This document shows positions 26,325-34,571 of a stretch of 64,000 bases of DNA, one piece after another. Source of the DNA: CBDATG01 sp965200145 (GTDB lineage Bacteria; Chloroflexota; Dehalococcoidia; Lucifugimonadales; Lucifugimonadaceae); NCBI GenBank assembly GCA_965200145.1, contig CBDATG010000003.1, positions 620,001-684,000 of the forward strand, written 5' to 3'. The translations under genes were made by a program, and so were the position numbers. Under the pieces are notes generated by a model. It was given only the letters and a program-made list of their open reading frames with translations, was not told the DNA's origin and did no database searches. How positions within the stretch are numbered: the first letter of the stretch is position 1; the number at the start of each line of letters is the position of its first letter.

Positions 26325-26388
26325 ATCGCTCTTGGCGGCCTGCTCGTCAAGACACCGCCCATTGTCAGAGGTGGGCGGTTTTCTTTTG
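26325..26388 (+). ncRNA. Candidate small RNA, unit 2
   Basis: This is a second copy of the unit about 197 bases downstream. Its promoter is TTGCTT (26290-26295), 17 bases, TATCAT (26313-26318). The body CTTGGCGGCCTGCTCGTCAA (26331-26350) and following ACACC match unit 1. The terminator is ACCGCCCA (26354-26361) with TGGGCGGT (26372-26379) and TTTTCTTTT. The loop sequence differs from unit 1 while the stem is kept, which supports RNA-level constraint. Similarity continues about 50 bases past the terminator, so the whole unit was duplicated. Confidence 0.55.
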
Positions 26389-26436
26389 CCTTGTGTTGAT
26401 AGGTTACCCCTAGCGTGGCGTTTGGGTCGCGATGTG

Positions 26437-27924
26437 TCACACTGCTGGCAACGTGGTGGTGTCGCCGGTTGCGTCCTGCCAGATCCTGATGCGCGCTGCC
26501 ATGTCGCGGACGCGGTCGCGATGCTCTGGCGCATCGTAGAGGTTGTTCAGCTCGTGCGGGTCGGTGTTCAGGTCGTACAGTTCGCAGCGGTCCGTGGCGC
26601 AGAGGTTCAGCTTCCATCTGTCCGGTGTGATCACAGTCCGCCACGGCATCGATGCCATGCGGTTAATCTCCGCCGTGCCTAGGTTGCGATCACCCATGCC
26701 GTTCCACTGGACGAATACATCGTTGGCGGACAGGTCGGTATGGCCATCGATGACCGGTGCTAGGCTCCGGCCTTGCAGCTCGGGAGCCGCATCGGTGCCA
26801 GTACCGCAGGTGTCTAGTAGTGTTGGGACCAGATCGACGAGCGATACTGAGCCTGCGATACGTTGTGTTGTGCGCTGGGTGTCGGGTCCCGCCCCCGGGA
26901 TTCGCATCAGTAGCGGGACGCGTGATGCCTCTTCGTACATGGACCGCTTCTCCAACATGCCGTGATCGCCTGCCATCTCGCCGTGTTCGGATGTAAAGAC
27001 GATGATGGTGTTGTCCCACTGCTCGGTCTCGCGGAGTGCGTCAAGCATCTTGCCGACTTGACGGTCTACGAGTGTGACGTTTGCGAAGTAATTTGCTCGC
27101 AGTCCGCGCCAACCGTCCGCTGAAGTCAGGTCGTGATAGTCGTCTATTCCCAGCGGATTCAGGTTGCCTGCCATGTAGTAGTCGGCGCGCAGTCGATTCA
27201 ACAACGAGCTGTCGTCGGGACGGGTTAGGAAGGCCGGCCCTACTGATATGTCGGCAGGATCGTACAGGTCGTTCAGCGGTCCGGTGTACGGCGGGTGCGG
27301 CTCGAAGAACGACACGTAGAGCATGAATGGCATGTCACCGTGTTGCGATTGCGGATGATTACGGATGAAGTCCGCCGCCGTGTCGCCGAGGAAGTAAGCC
27401 TGCGTCTGCTCTTCGGTAAGCCCGGCGGTCGCAAACCAGTTCTCGTACGACCGATCCGGTCCGGGAGGTTCCACGCCGTGTTTCCGCAAGTGATCGTTGT
27501 AGTCGGCCTCTAGGAACCGGTACTCCTTCCGGGTCGCACGCGTGCGATGGAAGTCCTCTACGCTTACCCAGGTATCGAATCCGTGTTGCAACACCATGTC
27601 GTCGCCGAGATGCCACTTGCCGAAGTATCCGCAGTAGTAGTCATCGCCTATCAGCTCGGCGATAGTGGGCGTGTCTGCCGGTAGTGGTATGTTGTTGCGA
27701 TGCAGTCCTACGGTGTGCGGATAAAGCCCAGTCATGATGCTCGCGCGGCTCGGTGTGCAAACAGGTTGCGTTACGTAAGCGTTCTCAAACACAAACCCGT
27801 GATCGGCAATCGTGTTGAGGTTCGGCGTCTCGATCCAATCGTTCCCGTAGCAGGCCATGGAGTCTTGACGTTGCTGGTCGGTCAAAACGAAGAGGATGTT
27901 CGGACGGCTCGTTGTGTTGGTCAT
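26437..27924 (-). CDS. Type I sulfatase
   Basis: 495 residues. The formylglycine motif is CTPSRAS in QPVCTPSRASIMTGLYPH at about residues 56-74, with Cys as the residue to be converted. The N-terminal NILFVLTDQQRQDSMACYG has the metal-binding Asp. IIVFTSEHGEMAGDHGMLEK (about 304-323) is the other metal site. It is an alkaline-phosphatase superfamily enzyme cleaving sulfate esters of carbohydrates or glycans. No signal peptide is apparent, so a cytoplasmic place is suggested. No anaerobic or aerobic sulfatase-maturase is seen nearby. It is divergent from the cupin gene. Confidence 0.93.
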   Translation of the reverse strand: MTNTTSRPNILFVLTDQQRQDSMACYGNDWIETPNLNTIADHGFVFENAYVTQPVCTPSRASIMTGLYPHTVGLHRNNIPLPADTPTIAELIGDDYYCGYFGKWHLGDDMVLQHGFDTWVSVEDFHRTRATRKEYRFLEADYNDHLRKHGVEPPGPDRSYENWFATAGLTEEQTQAYFLGDTAADFIRNHPQSQHGDMPFMLYVSFFEPHPPYTGPLNDLYDPADISVGPAFLTRPDDSSLLNRLRADYYMAGNLNPLGIDDYHDLTSADGWRGLRANYFANVTLVDRQVGKMLDALRETEQWDNTIIVFTSEHGEMAGDHGMLEKRSMYEEASRVPLLMRIPGAGPDTQRTTQRIAGSVSLVDLVPTLLDTCGTGTDAAPELQGRSLAPVIDGHTDLSANDVFVQWNGMGDRNLGTAEINRMASMPWRTVITPDRWKLNLCATDRCELYDLNTDPHELNNLYDAPEHRDRVRDMAARIRIWQDATGDTTTLPAV

Positions 27925-28009
27925 GTCGCGCGCTCTATGTGATTAGTGTGTGGCGTCAGGTTCAGGCATTAGGATAGATTAGCGCGAACCAGAAAGGAGT
28001 CGTCAGCAC

Positions 28010-28423
28010 ATGCAGGAATCAGAGATCAACTTCGTTGAGCCAGGGACACAGCCGCGCCGAACGCGTGCGTCAAGGTCACGCGAGGAACGTCCATGGGGCA
28101 GCTATGAAGTCCTGACGCGCGGGCCAGGCTTTCAGGTGAAGCGGCTGACGGTGAAGCCAGAATCGCGCTTGTCATACCAGTGGCATCGACACCGCGCGGA
28201 GACATGGACAGTGGCACGCGGGATAGCGACGGTCACCCTGGACGGCGAGCAGCAGAACCTAGGCCCGTCGCAGTCGATACACGTACCACGCACGGTAAAG
28301 CACCGCATAGCGAATCCATCAAGCGTAGAGCCGCTAGAGATAATCGAAGTGCAAACAGGCGACTACCTAGGCGAGGACGACATAGTGCGCGAGGAGGATG
28401 ACTACGGCCGCAGCGGGGGTTAG
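28010..28423 (+). CDS. Cupin, mannose-6-phosphate isomerase type II-like
   Basis: 137 residues, with AAAGGAG at about 27991-27997 before the ATG at 28010. It resembles the C-terminal cupin of bifunctional GDP-mannose pyrophosphorylase/phosphomannose isomerase, standing alone: RPWGSYEVLTRGPGFQVKRL, then the metal motif YQWHRHRAETWTV, and IHVPRTVKHRIANPS with the second histidine group. It would isomerise mannose-6-phosphate or act as a sugar-phosphate cupin. It is cytoplasmic, with no guanylyltransferase partner nearby. Confidence 0.85.
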   Translation: MQESEINFVEPGTQPRRTRASRSREERPWGSYEVLTRGPGFQVKRLTVKPESRLSYQWHRHRAETWTVARGIATVTLDGEQQNLGPSQSIHVPRTVKHRIANPSSVEPLEIIEVQTGDYLGEDDIVREEDDYGRSGG

Positions 28424-28511
28424 AGTTTGTCTCGTTGCGAATCGCCTAAAGCATGTCCCTGACCCTAAGCTCGTTTGCGGAATCGTGCGCGTCAACCAGG
28501 CATCAATCCTA

Positions 28512-28553
28512 TTCCTGACCAATCCTAACTATCCTGCTAATCCTTGTGAATCG
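28512..28553 (-). repeat. Degenerate reverse copy of the dispersed repeat
   Basis: On the minus strand the sequence reads GATTCACAAGGATTAGC followed by AGGATAGTTAGGATTGG, a decayed form of the 40 bp family. It lies between the cupin gene and vsr. Confidence 0.4.
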
Positions 28554-28593
28554 CAGGACCGCACAACGCGCCTATGTTATCGTAACTCCCACC

Positions 28594-29115
28594 ATGCCCA
28601 CCGCCATCACACCACCTCCTGCCTCCTCTCCTGCCGTTCGGCGTTCCATGCTTGGTAATCGGCGGGTTGACACTCAGCCGGAGGTGCTGTTGCGGCAACT
28701 GCTGCATCGGGCCGGACTTCGCTTTCGGAAGGATAGGCTGATTCCCTTGAAACCGCGTGGGGTCAGGGTTGATGTTGTGTTTCCTCGCCAGCGTGTGGCG
28801 GTTTTCATGGACGGCTGCTATTGGCATCGGTGCCCGGAGCATGGGACTATGCCTGCGACCAATCACGAGTATTGGCGTGCCAAGTTTGAGACGAACATGG
28901 CGCGTGATGCGCGGAACAACGCTGAGCTTGCGCGAGACGGTTGGCGCGTGATACGCATCTGGGAACATGAGGTTCTGGACATTGACTTGGCAGAACATGC
29001 CGTATCTCGGGTGCTGTCGGCGGTCCGTGAGGGCACCGGACAGAAACCACGGCCGCGACGGCCTCGTCCAGGGCATACACGGTCACGGTCGCGCCAACTC
29101 GTCGCACATGCTTGA
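28594..29115 (+). CDS. vsr: Very-short-patch repair (Vsr-type) endonuclease
   Basis: About 173 residues from the ATG at 28594. A start 16 codons upstream is less likely. Vsr hallmarks are SMLGNRRVDTQPEVLLRQLL (residues about 15-34), RVDVVFPRQRVAVFMDGCYW with the catalytic Asp, HRCPEHG, and NAELARDGWRVIRIWEHEV. Vsr nicks beside T:G mismatches arising from deaminated 5-methylcytosine, normally alongside a C5 methylase. No C5-cytosine methylase is visible in the window, so it is an orphan here. The C-terminal 30 residues are Arg-rich and outside the usual domain. Confidence 0.92.
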   Translation: MPTAITPPPASSPAVRRSMLGNRRVDTQPEVLLRQLLHRAGLRFRKDRLIPLKPRGVRVDVVFPRQRVAVFMDGCYWHRCPEHGTMPATNHEYWRAKFETNMARDARNNAELARDGWRVIRIWEHEVLDIDLAEHAVSRVLSAVREGTGQKPRPRRPRPGHTRSRSRQLVAHA

Positions 29116-29139
29116 TTCGCTTGAGGGAGGTCGTTTGCG

Positions 29140-29793
29140 ATGCAAGATGATGCCATTGTTGCAGTTTTGGAGTCGGCTTACACAGGGGCTATCTACGATG
29201 CGATGCGTGAGCTCGGGCTTGCGCCAGGGATCCTGCCCGATGACATCAAGCCCGTAGACGCGGACTCGCGATTGGCGGGACGTGTTTGGACTTGCGAAGG
29301 TGCGATCGCCGATGGGTTGACGGCGGACGACTCTTTGCTATCTTGGACTGGTATGTTGTCGGCGGCTGAACCTGGGTCGGTCGTCCTGTGTCAGCCTAAC
29401 GACTCCACCATCGCACACATGGGCGAGCTATCTGCCGAAACGCTCAGTTTTCGCGGCGTAAGGGGTTACATCGTCGATGGCGGTAATCGCGATACAGACT
29501 TCATCGTGCGTCTCGGATTCCCAGTCTTCTGCCGCTACCTGACCCCGTCGGACGTGGTCGAGCGATGGCATGTTACGGCGATGGGCGAGCCTATCGTCAT
29601 AGGCGGCGTTCAGATCAATACTGGCGACTACGTTGTGGCTGACAGGGATGGCGTTGTGATCATTCCATCGGCGCACGGGTCGGATGTTGCGGAGCGCGTG
29701 GACGAGGTGATGCACACGGAGAATGAGTTGCGCGCGATGATCCTGTCCGGGATGGACCCGCAGGCGGCGTACCTGAAATATCGGCGGTTCTAG
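29140..29793 (+). CDS. RraA-like aldolase/decarboxylase
   Basis: 217 residues, GGGAGG ribosome site (about 29124-29129) before the ATG. Family hallmarks are GVRGYIVDGGNRDTDFI with the Asp/Arg active-site pair, LGFPVFCRYLTPSD, and NTGDYVVADRDGVVIIP. Relatives are 4-hydroxy-4-methyl-2-oxoglutarate aldolase and oxaloacetate decarboxylase, or the RNase E regulator RraA in gamma-proteobacteria. The family has often been misnamed a demethylmenaquinone methyltransferase. The substrate is likely a branched 2-keto acid. Together with the enolase-family genes it fits a lineage degrading diverse organic acids. Confidence 0.85.
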   Translation: MQDDAIVAVLESAYTGAIYDAMRELGLAPGILPDDIKPVDADSRLAGRVWTCEGAIADGLTADDSLLSWTGMLSAAEPGSVVLCQPNDSTIAHMGELSAETLSFRGVRGYIVDGGNRDTDFIVRLGFPVFCRYLTPSDVVERWHVTAMGEPIVIGGVQINTGDYVVADRDGVVIIPSAHGSDVAERVDEVMHTENELRAMILSGMDPQAAYLKYRRF

Positions 29794-29795
29794 AT

Positions 29796-29834
29796 GGGTT
29801 TAACATGGATTGGCAGGATTTGCAGGTTGGGGGG
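29796..29834 (+). repeat. Dispersed 40 bp repeat
   Basis: GGGTTTAACATGGATTGGC followed by AGGATTTGCAGGTTGGGG is a diverged copy directly after the RraA-like gene stop. Confidence 0.6.
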
Positions 29835-29849
29835 TTGTGTCGCGCCCGT

Positions 29850-30380
29850 CTAATCTGCTCGCGTCAATTCTGATGCTAGCTCTGGGGCGCGGCGACTCGA
29901 GATGAAGTAGGTCACTGTCGTGCCGTCTTGATACTCGGACTCGAACTCTACGCCGTCCTTGATCCCGAACATGACCCATGCGCGGCGACTTGAAGGTGCG
30001 ATAACGCTCCCTCTGCCGCCGTGGCGCACTAGGCTGTGCCGCGTCGTCGCAACCTGCGCCATCCCATCGGTATGCCAAGACCTACGCCTGCCAAACACGC
30101 CCATCGAAACCGTCAGCTGTTGACCTGCGACCGTGACCGTCATCAGCGTGGCTTCGAGCATCACATACACGATAACTGCCATCCCTAACCCGAACATCAC
30201 GAAGAACAACGCCGCTGGACCTCCACTAAGCAGGGGGTCATCGCCGACGCTACGCAAGGCAACCACCGTTAAAGCAGCAGAATCGAGCCCTAGTAACAGC
30301 CCTAGCCCGCCAAACACCCATCCGGGGGCACGCAGGTACTCGGTGAACCCGCCAGGAGTGTCAGTGGAATCTTTCATCAT
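29850..30380 (-). CDS. Membrane protein with two TM helices and a PH-like C-terminal domain
   Basis: 176 residues. Two hydrophobic helices (about residues 17-39 and 53-75, for example LFFVMFGLGMAVIVYVML) are followed by a predicted beta-rich cytoplasmic domain of about 95 residues (TVTVAGQQLTVSMG, VEFESEYQDGTTVTYFIS). The layout resembles bacterial PH-domain membrane proteins, but no signature settles it. The function is unknown. It is convergent with the RraA-like gene. Confidence 0.6.
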   Translation of the reverse strand: MMKDSTDTPGGFTEYLRAPGWVFGGLGLLLGLDSAALTVVALRSVGDDPLLSGGPAALFFVMFGLGMAVIVYVMLEATLMTVTVAGQQLTVSMGVFGRRRSWHTDGMAQVATTRHSLVRHGGRGSVIAPSSRRAWVMFGIKDGVEFESEYQDGTTVTYFISSRRAPELASELTRAD

Positions 30381-30460
30381 GCGATCAGAATAGAGTCAAG
30401 GCAACACGAAAGAGTCTACACGCGCGCCAATATGAGAACGAATACATAGCCTCGGCGCAA

Positions 30461-30940
30461 GGGCGGTTCACGAACCGCCCCTACAGGAAACGTCGCATGT
30501 TGCACAGTAATAGGAGGTCCGTTGTTGGCGTAGGGGCGGTTACGAACCGTCCACGACCGCGATCCGCCACTGGAAACACGCGGTCTCAATGCGCGAACCC
30601 CGTCGTAACGCAACCGGCGACATGTCCAGAACGTGTAAACACCCTCGCCGTTACGGGCATAACGCGCAACACACCGTAGGGGCGGTTCGTGAACCGCCCA
30701 CGACCGCGGTCCGACTGTGCAAAAACGCCGCCACCTATTCCGCCTTTACCGCGGCTCATGCGAGGTCGTGGGCGGTTCACGAACCGCCCCTACAGACCGT
30801 GTCGCATGTTGCGCCGTCAAACGCATTCCGTTATTGGCATCGGGATGGTTCACGAACCGACGTCCGGTTTGCGTTACATGTCGCGCTGTCATACGCACCG
30901 CATCGTTCCCGTAGGGGCGGTTCGTGAACCGCCCACGACC
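30461..30940. repeat. Cluster of palindromic REP-like elements in alternating orientation
   Basis: At least five good copies and one decayed copy of a palindrome lie here at 30461-30484, 30530-30560, 30676-30706, 30764-30793, 30840-30862 (decayed) and 30910-30940. The core is GGGCGGTTCGTGAACCGCCC. One side carries GTAGG and the other CACGACC, giving an orientation that alternates along the cluster. Some spacers share GTCGCATGTTGC. The whole 30381-31025 interval holds no convincing gene. Confidence 0.8.
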
Positions 30941-31025
30941 GCGATCAGCCTGGGCAAAATTGCCGCCACCTTAACGCTCACATACCGGTCGCGGCGCCAT
31001 ACGCGCTATACCTATACCAACCGCG

Positions 31026-31913
31026 TTACGCCGGGTTCGCGGCCGGTATGGCAAGCGCCGGCAACGGAAACGGCGGCCGTTGCTCTGCTTCAACGTCTGC
31101 CTGTTCTGCCGTGTTGAGCGGTCGGTAACGCTGGGCCGCGTCCAGCACCTTGGGCAGCAGCGCGATCTCGCCGCAGCTCGGTGCGGTGTGCATTGGCTGG
31201 GACAGCACCCACCACAGCGACTGGTCAATCTGCGCCTGCTCACGATGCGGGTCATACCACGTGTTGCAGTCCTTTGAGCCTGGACTCCAGCCACCGCGGG
31301 CAATCATCTTTATCGTCTGGATGCCAACGTTGCGCGAATGGCATTCGCGGATCAGCGCATCCGCATCGGCGCGATACTGCGGTTCCCTCGCGCTGGCAGG
31401 ATTGAGCGGGAACATGACGGTATCGAAATCAAAGCGGCGCAATGCCTCTATGAAAGTGGATGGTGCCTCCGGACCATGCCCTGTAACGCCGAGCCAGTCT
31501 GTCAGACCCTGCTCGCGCATCTCGATGAGCGTCTGCAACGCGCCGTTGGGTGCCATGGCGGCATCGAGCTCGTCAAGCGTGCCGACAGAGTGCAGCTGGA
31601 ACAGGTCGAAGCGGTCGATCTTCATGCGCGTGTTCATGATCGACTCAACATCTGCCCATGCCTCATCTCGCGTGCGCCTAGGCGTCTTGGAACCGATGAA
31701 AATGCCGTGCGCTTTAAGTTCTGGCACCCACGGCGCGATGCGCTCCATGGCATGTCCGTAGCCGGGCGCAATGTCAACATGGTTGACACCATGCGACAGG
31801 ACGAGCTCCATGGCGGTATCGGCCTGCGCTTGGTCAATGTAGCCAAGCGCGAACGCGCCGAAGGTGACGACGGTGCTGTCGTGGCCGGTGCGACCTAGCG
31901 TGCGAGTGAGCAT
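31026..31913 (-). CDS. Aldo/keto reductase
   Basis: 295 residues, ATG at 31913. NADPH-dependent reductase barrel: N-terminal RTLGRTGHDSTVVTFGAFAL, catalytic Asp and Tyr in VDIAPGYGHAMER (about 48-60), Lys in IFIGSKTPRR, and His in LFQLHSVGTLD. It would reduce aldehydes or ketones in the cytoplasm. The C-terminal cofactor loop is short. A copy of the dispersed repeat begins at its start codon region. Confidence 0.88.
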   Translation of the reverse strand: MLTRTLGRTGHDSTVVTFGAFALGYIDQAQADTAMELVLSHGVNHVDIAPGYGHAMERIAPWVPELKAHGIFIGSKTPRRTRDEAWADVESIMNTRMKIDRFDLFQLHSVGTLDELDAAMAPNGALQTLIEMREQGLTDWLGVTGHGPEAPSTFIEALRRFDFDTVMFPLNPASAREPQYRADADALIRECHSRNVGIQTIKMIARGGWSPGSKDCNTWYDPHREQAQIDQSLWWVLSQPMHTAPSCGEIALLPKVLDAAQRYRPLNTAEQADVEAEQRPPFPLPALAIPAANPA

Positions 31914-31955
31914 GGGATTAACAGGGATGCGCAGGATATGCAGGATAGGGGTGGG
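31914..31955 (+). repeat. Dispersed 40 bp repeat
   Basis: GGGATTAACAGGGATGCGC, AGGATATGC, AGGATAGGGGTGGG. This is one of the best-preserved copies, placed immediately 5' of the aldo/keto reductase gene. Confidence 0.75.
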
Positions 31956-32005
31956 TGAAAGGTGTTAGTGTAACATAGCTCGTTCAACCGGTTGCCTCTC
32001 TGGCG

Positions 32006-34288
32006 TCACGTATCCGATTCAACTTTGAGGCGCGCCTCTTGCTTGACGCGGCGGGAGTACCACGCTTTCAAGTCCCCATAGTGCTGGGGCGCGGCGTCCG
32101 ACATCAACTGTAGGAAGTTCGTTGAAGTCGCCTGAAGCGTTGACCGGTGCCTATCTGAGCCGGCTCTCTGTGAGATTGCGCTCAAATGAGAACCGCCGTT
32201 GGCGATGGATATGATAAGTTGCAAGTCTTCATTAGAAACTGTCACTCGATCGTGTTTGCCTACAAAAGACCAGTATGCACTATTCAATCCCTGGTCAATG
32301 GTACCTGGTGCCAATCGTGTTATGAATCCTTCAACGCACTTACGGAGTGATGTTTCAGGATTATTGATCCTTTCGCACCCGTTGGCCATTGACTGGACTT
32401 CATAAAAAGCGAGCATGTAGTCAGTCGCCAGCATATTCTTCAACGGGACCAATTTCGACGCTCGGCGTGAGTCTACGAACTGACAACGCATTTCATAGAA
32501 AATCGCGCTACCTTTGACGCGTTTGCTTCTTAATTCCATCCACAGACGTTCGAACATACCAAAGTGATGTGTCATGATAACAACTTTGCATGATTGGAGA
32601 TCATGCGCTTCGTCTTTCATTCCAGTCCTCGTAACGATGTCTGCCACGGCTCGGTAGAGATTGTCCTCGTCAAAGCTAGTGATCGGATCGTCAAAGACTA
32701 GGGTGCCATTCCGTTTGTCAAAGGAGTCGTCCTCTAGTCGCTTCAAGAAGTACATCAACGCGAGCGCGGTTCGTTCCCCCTCGCTGAAGTCGGATGCGGA
32801 CTCGCCATGCCGGGTCAGTTGGTATGACGGGTCTTCGTCGTTAAGCTCGAAGCCAATCTCATCGTGACCGAGAAAGCTCTGCACCATTCGGGTCAACTCG
32901 TCAGCGGCGATCAGTCTTGTGTCGGCCGATCGACGAAGTTCAACTAACTTGGTCGACGTTTCCGCGATTTGTTGGTCGTATGTTTCAATCTTCAGTTCCA
33001 AGTCTGTAATCTGGTCATCCAAACCCTTCCACTCCTCAAATCGGTTCGCAATCACGGCCAGCTCATATTCTTCGCAGTTCCGTCGTAGTTTGTTGATAGA
33101 CTGGTTATGGTCGTCGACGACCTGATTGAGTTCGATGACGGCATCGGCATCCCAAACGGGCGGTTCTGTGCTGATGTCAAATTCCATGTTCGGTCGGTCT
33201 TTTTTGGATTTAAGTTGAGATTGAACGCTCTCGATGGCGGTCAAGGCAGATTCAATGTTAGACAACCAGCGCGCGCTGCGTTCCTGATAAGTATCTTGTA
33301 GGTCGATCCCCAAGTCGCCAACGGGAGGGAGAGAGACGGATGCGAGTGTCGATATCTTCAGTTCAAGTTCCTGGTCCATCGAGTCAATATCGCTGAGCAA
33401 CCGTTTCAGGTTGTCGTTGAAATACGATTCGAGAGCGTTCGCTCTGTCTGGCGGCACATGTTGATGGCAGAAGGCGCACATGGCCTCGTCGCGAGAGTAC
33501 TCTTGGCCCTTCAGAAGCCAGTCCCGTCGATCCGGATCGCCTTCAATTTCCGTGAGCGATGTCGTCTCGAGATTGGTGTGAAGGAGCACCGAAGCGCGCT
33601 TGTAGATATCCGAAACGCTCGGATCGTCGACATGTGGCAGGTCCAGCGGGTGGGGCGATTCCCGATGCAGGATGATCTCCTCGAGCTCTTCCAGTCGCAC
33701 GGGGGACCTTTGGTGATGAACGTATCTGCCCTCATCAAGCATTGCACGGTACGTTTTCTCGGCATCTCGCCTGTCGTAATTCGGCCAGCGCGGGTTTGCG
33801 CCACTGTTTTTTGGAACAGTCCTTAACACTGTCCTTACCTTTTCGCCTGCCGACTGGAATCCTTCGCCTAGCGAATTCTTGAACCGGACCATCTGCTCGT
33901 CAGACGCTTGTCTGCTTGATTCCGAGCTGGATATCTGTCTAGTCAGGCGATCAATCTTGTCCCGTTGATCAACCACTGCGCGTCCCAGCACGATTGCACT
34001 TGGATCCCCATCAATGACATCATCTCGAAGGAAGTCAGCGTTGAAGACCCGGACATTGTCCTTGTACTCTCCTTGTGCAAAGTCTCCGCTACGTAGCGTC
34101 CGACCGTTGAGGGTGACCTCCGCTTCTCCGGGTCCACACCACTTCGCACGTTCAATGGATCTGAGCGCGTTGCTCAGTAGCGACTTGCCCGATGCGTTGG
34201 GTCCGTAGATGACGGTGATCGGACCGAACTTCGCTTCGAAGTCTACTAGGGTGCCACGGTTCTTGATGTGGATTTTCTCTAAGGTCAT
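32006..34288 (-). CDS. AAA_13-type ATPase with coiled coil and CxxC hook (RloC/PrrC-like)
   Basis: 760 residues from the ATG at 34288, which has AGGAGGG just upstream. The start at 34360 would overlap the divergent VWA-gene upstream region. Walker A is GPNASGKS (about 29-36). The ABC-type signature is FSEGERTALAL, Walker B is LVFDDPITSFDEDN, and the switch histidine is in VVIMTHHFGMFERL. Between these is a long helical region with MCAFCHQHVPP (CxxC at 271-274), like the zinc hook of RloC or the CPFC motif of wrinkled-coil AAA_13 ATPases. RloC and PrrC are anticodon nucleases that act when phages disable restriction. Whether a nuclease domain is present at the C-terminus cannot be told by eye. 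Confidence 0.8.
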   Translation of the reverse strand: MTLEKIHIKNRGTLVDFEAKFGPITVIYGPNASGKSLLSNALRSIERAKWCGPGEAEVTLNGRTLRSGDFAQGEYKDNVRVFNADFLRDDVIDGDPSAIVLGRAVVDQRDKIDRLTRQISSSESSRQASDEQMVRFKNSLGEGFQSAGEKVRTVLRTVPKNSGANPRWPNYDRRDAEKTYRAMLDEGRYVHHQRSPVRLEELEEIILHRESPHPLDLPHVDDPSVSDIYKRASVLLHTNLETTSLTEIEGDPDRRDWLLKGQEYSRDEAMCAFCHQHVPPDRANALESYFNDNLKRLLSDIDSMDQELELKISTLASVSLPPVGDLGIDLQDTYQERSARWLSNIESALTAIESVQSQLKSKKDRPNMEFDISTEPPVWDADAVIELNQVVDDHNQSINKLRRNCEEYELAVIANRFEEWKGLDDQITDLELKIETYDQQIAETSTKLVELRRSADTRLIAADELTRMVQSFLGHDEIGFELNDEDPSYQLTRHGESASDFSEGERTALALMYFLKRLEDDSFDKRNGTLVFDDPITSFDEDNLYRAVADIVTRTGMKDEAHDLQSCKVVIMTHHFGMFERLWMELRSKRVKGSAIFYEMRCQFVDSRRASKLVPLKNMLATDYMLAFYEVQSMANGCERINNPETSLRKCVEGFITRLAPGTIDQGLNSAYWSFVGKHDRVTVSNEDLQLIISIANGGSHLSAISQRAGSDRHRSTLQATSTNFLQLMSDAAPQHYGDLKAWYSRRVKQEARLKVESDT

Positions 34289-34571
34289 GGAAAGCCCTCC
34301 TGATCCTGAGTCTACAGGTAATGATGTCAAGCCGCAGGAAAGTGGCGAAAACCCGCGCACATATGATTCCTGGCGTCGTTGTGGGTGTCACACCTCTTCA
34401 AGATGCACAAGGTCAGAGCTGATGTCTCTGGGTGCTGAGTCCAAGCGGACTGTCAAACGCCAGACAAACTTCCTCCCCGCTCGGGAACTTTCTGGTGTGC
34501 TTGTGCGTCTGGGTGTTACATGGGCGGCGACTGGTCGCTCTGGACATTACTGGATACTTGGAGTTACTGAC

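Noticed and set aside
30461..30940. CRISPR array
   Set aside because: Repeats are palindromic, alternate in orientation, and have irregular spacing and related spacers. No cas gene is present.
30589..31117. Several plus-strand frames in the palindrome cluster
   Set aside because: They consist of translated palindromes (repeated NRP/REPP strings) and have no ribosome sites.
34209..34571. Upstream extension of the VWA gene
   Set aside because: It is antisense to the AAA gene start and precedes the natural ATG and signal helix at 34572.
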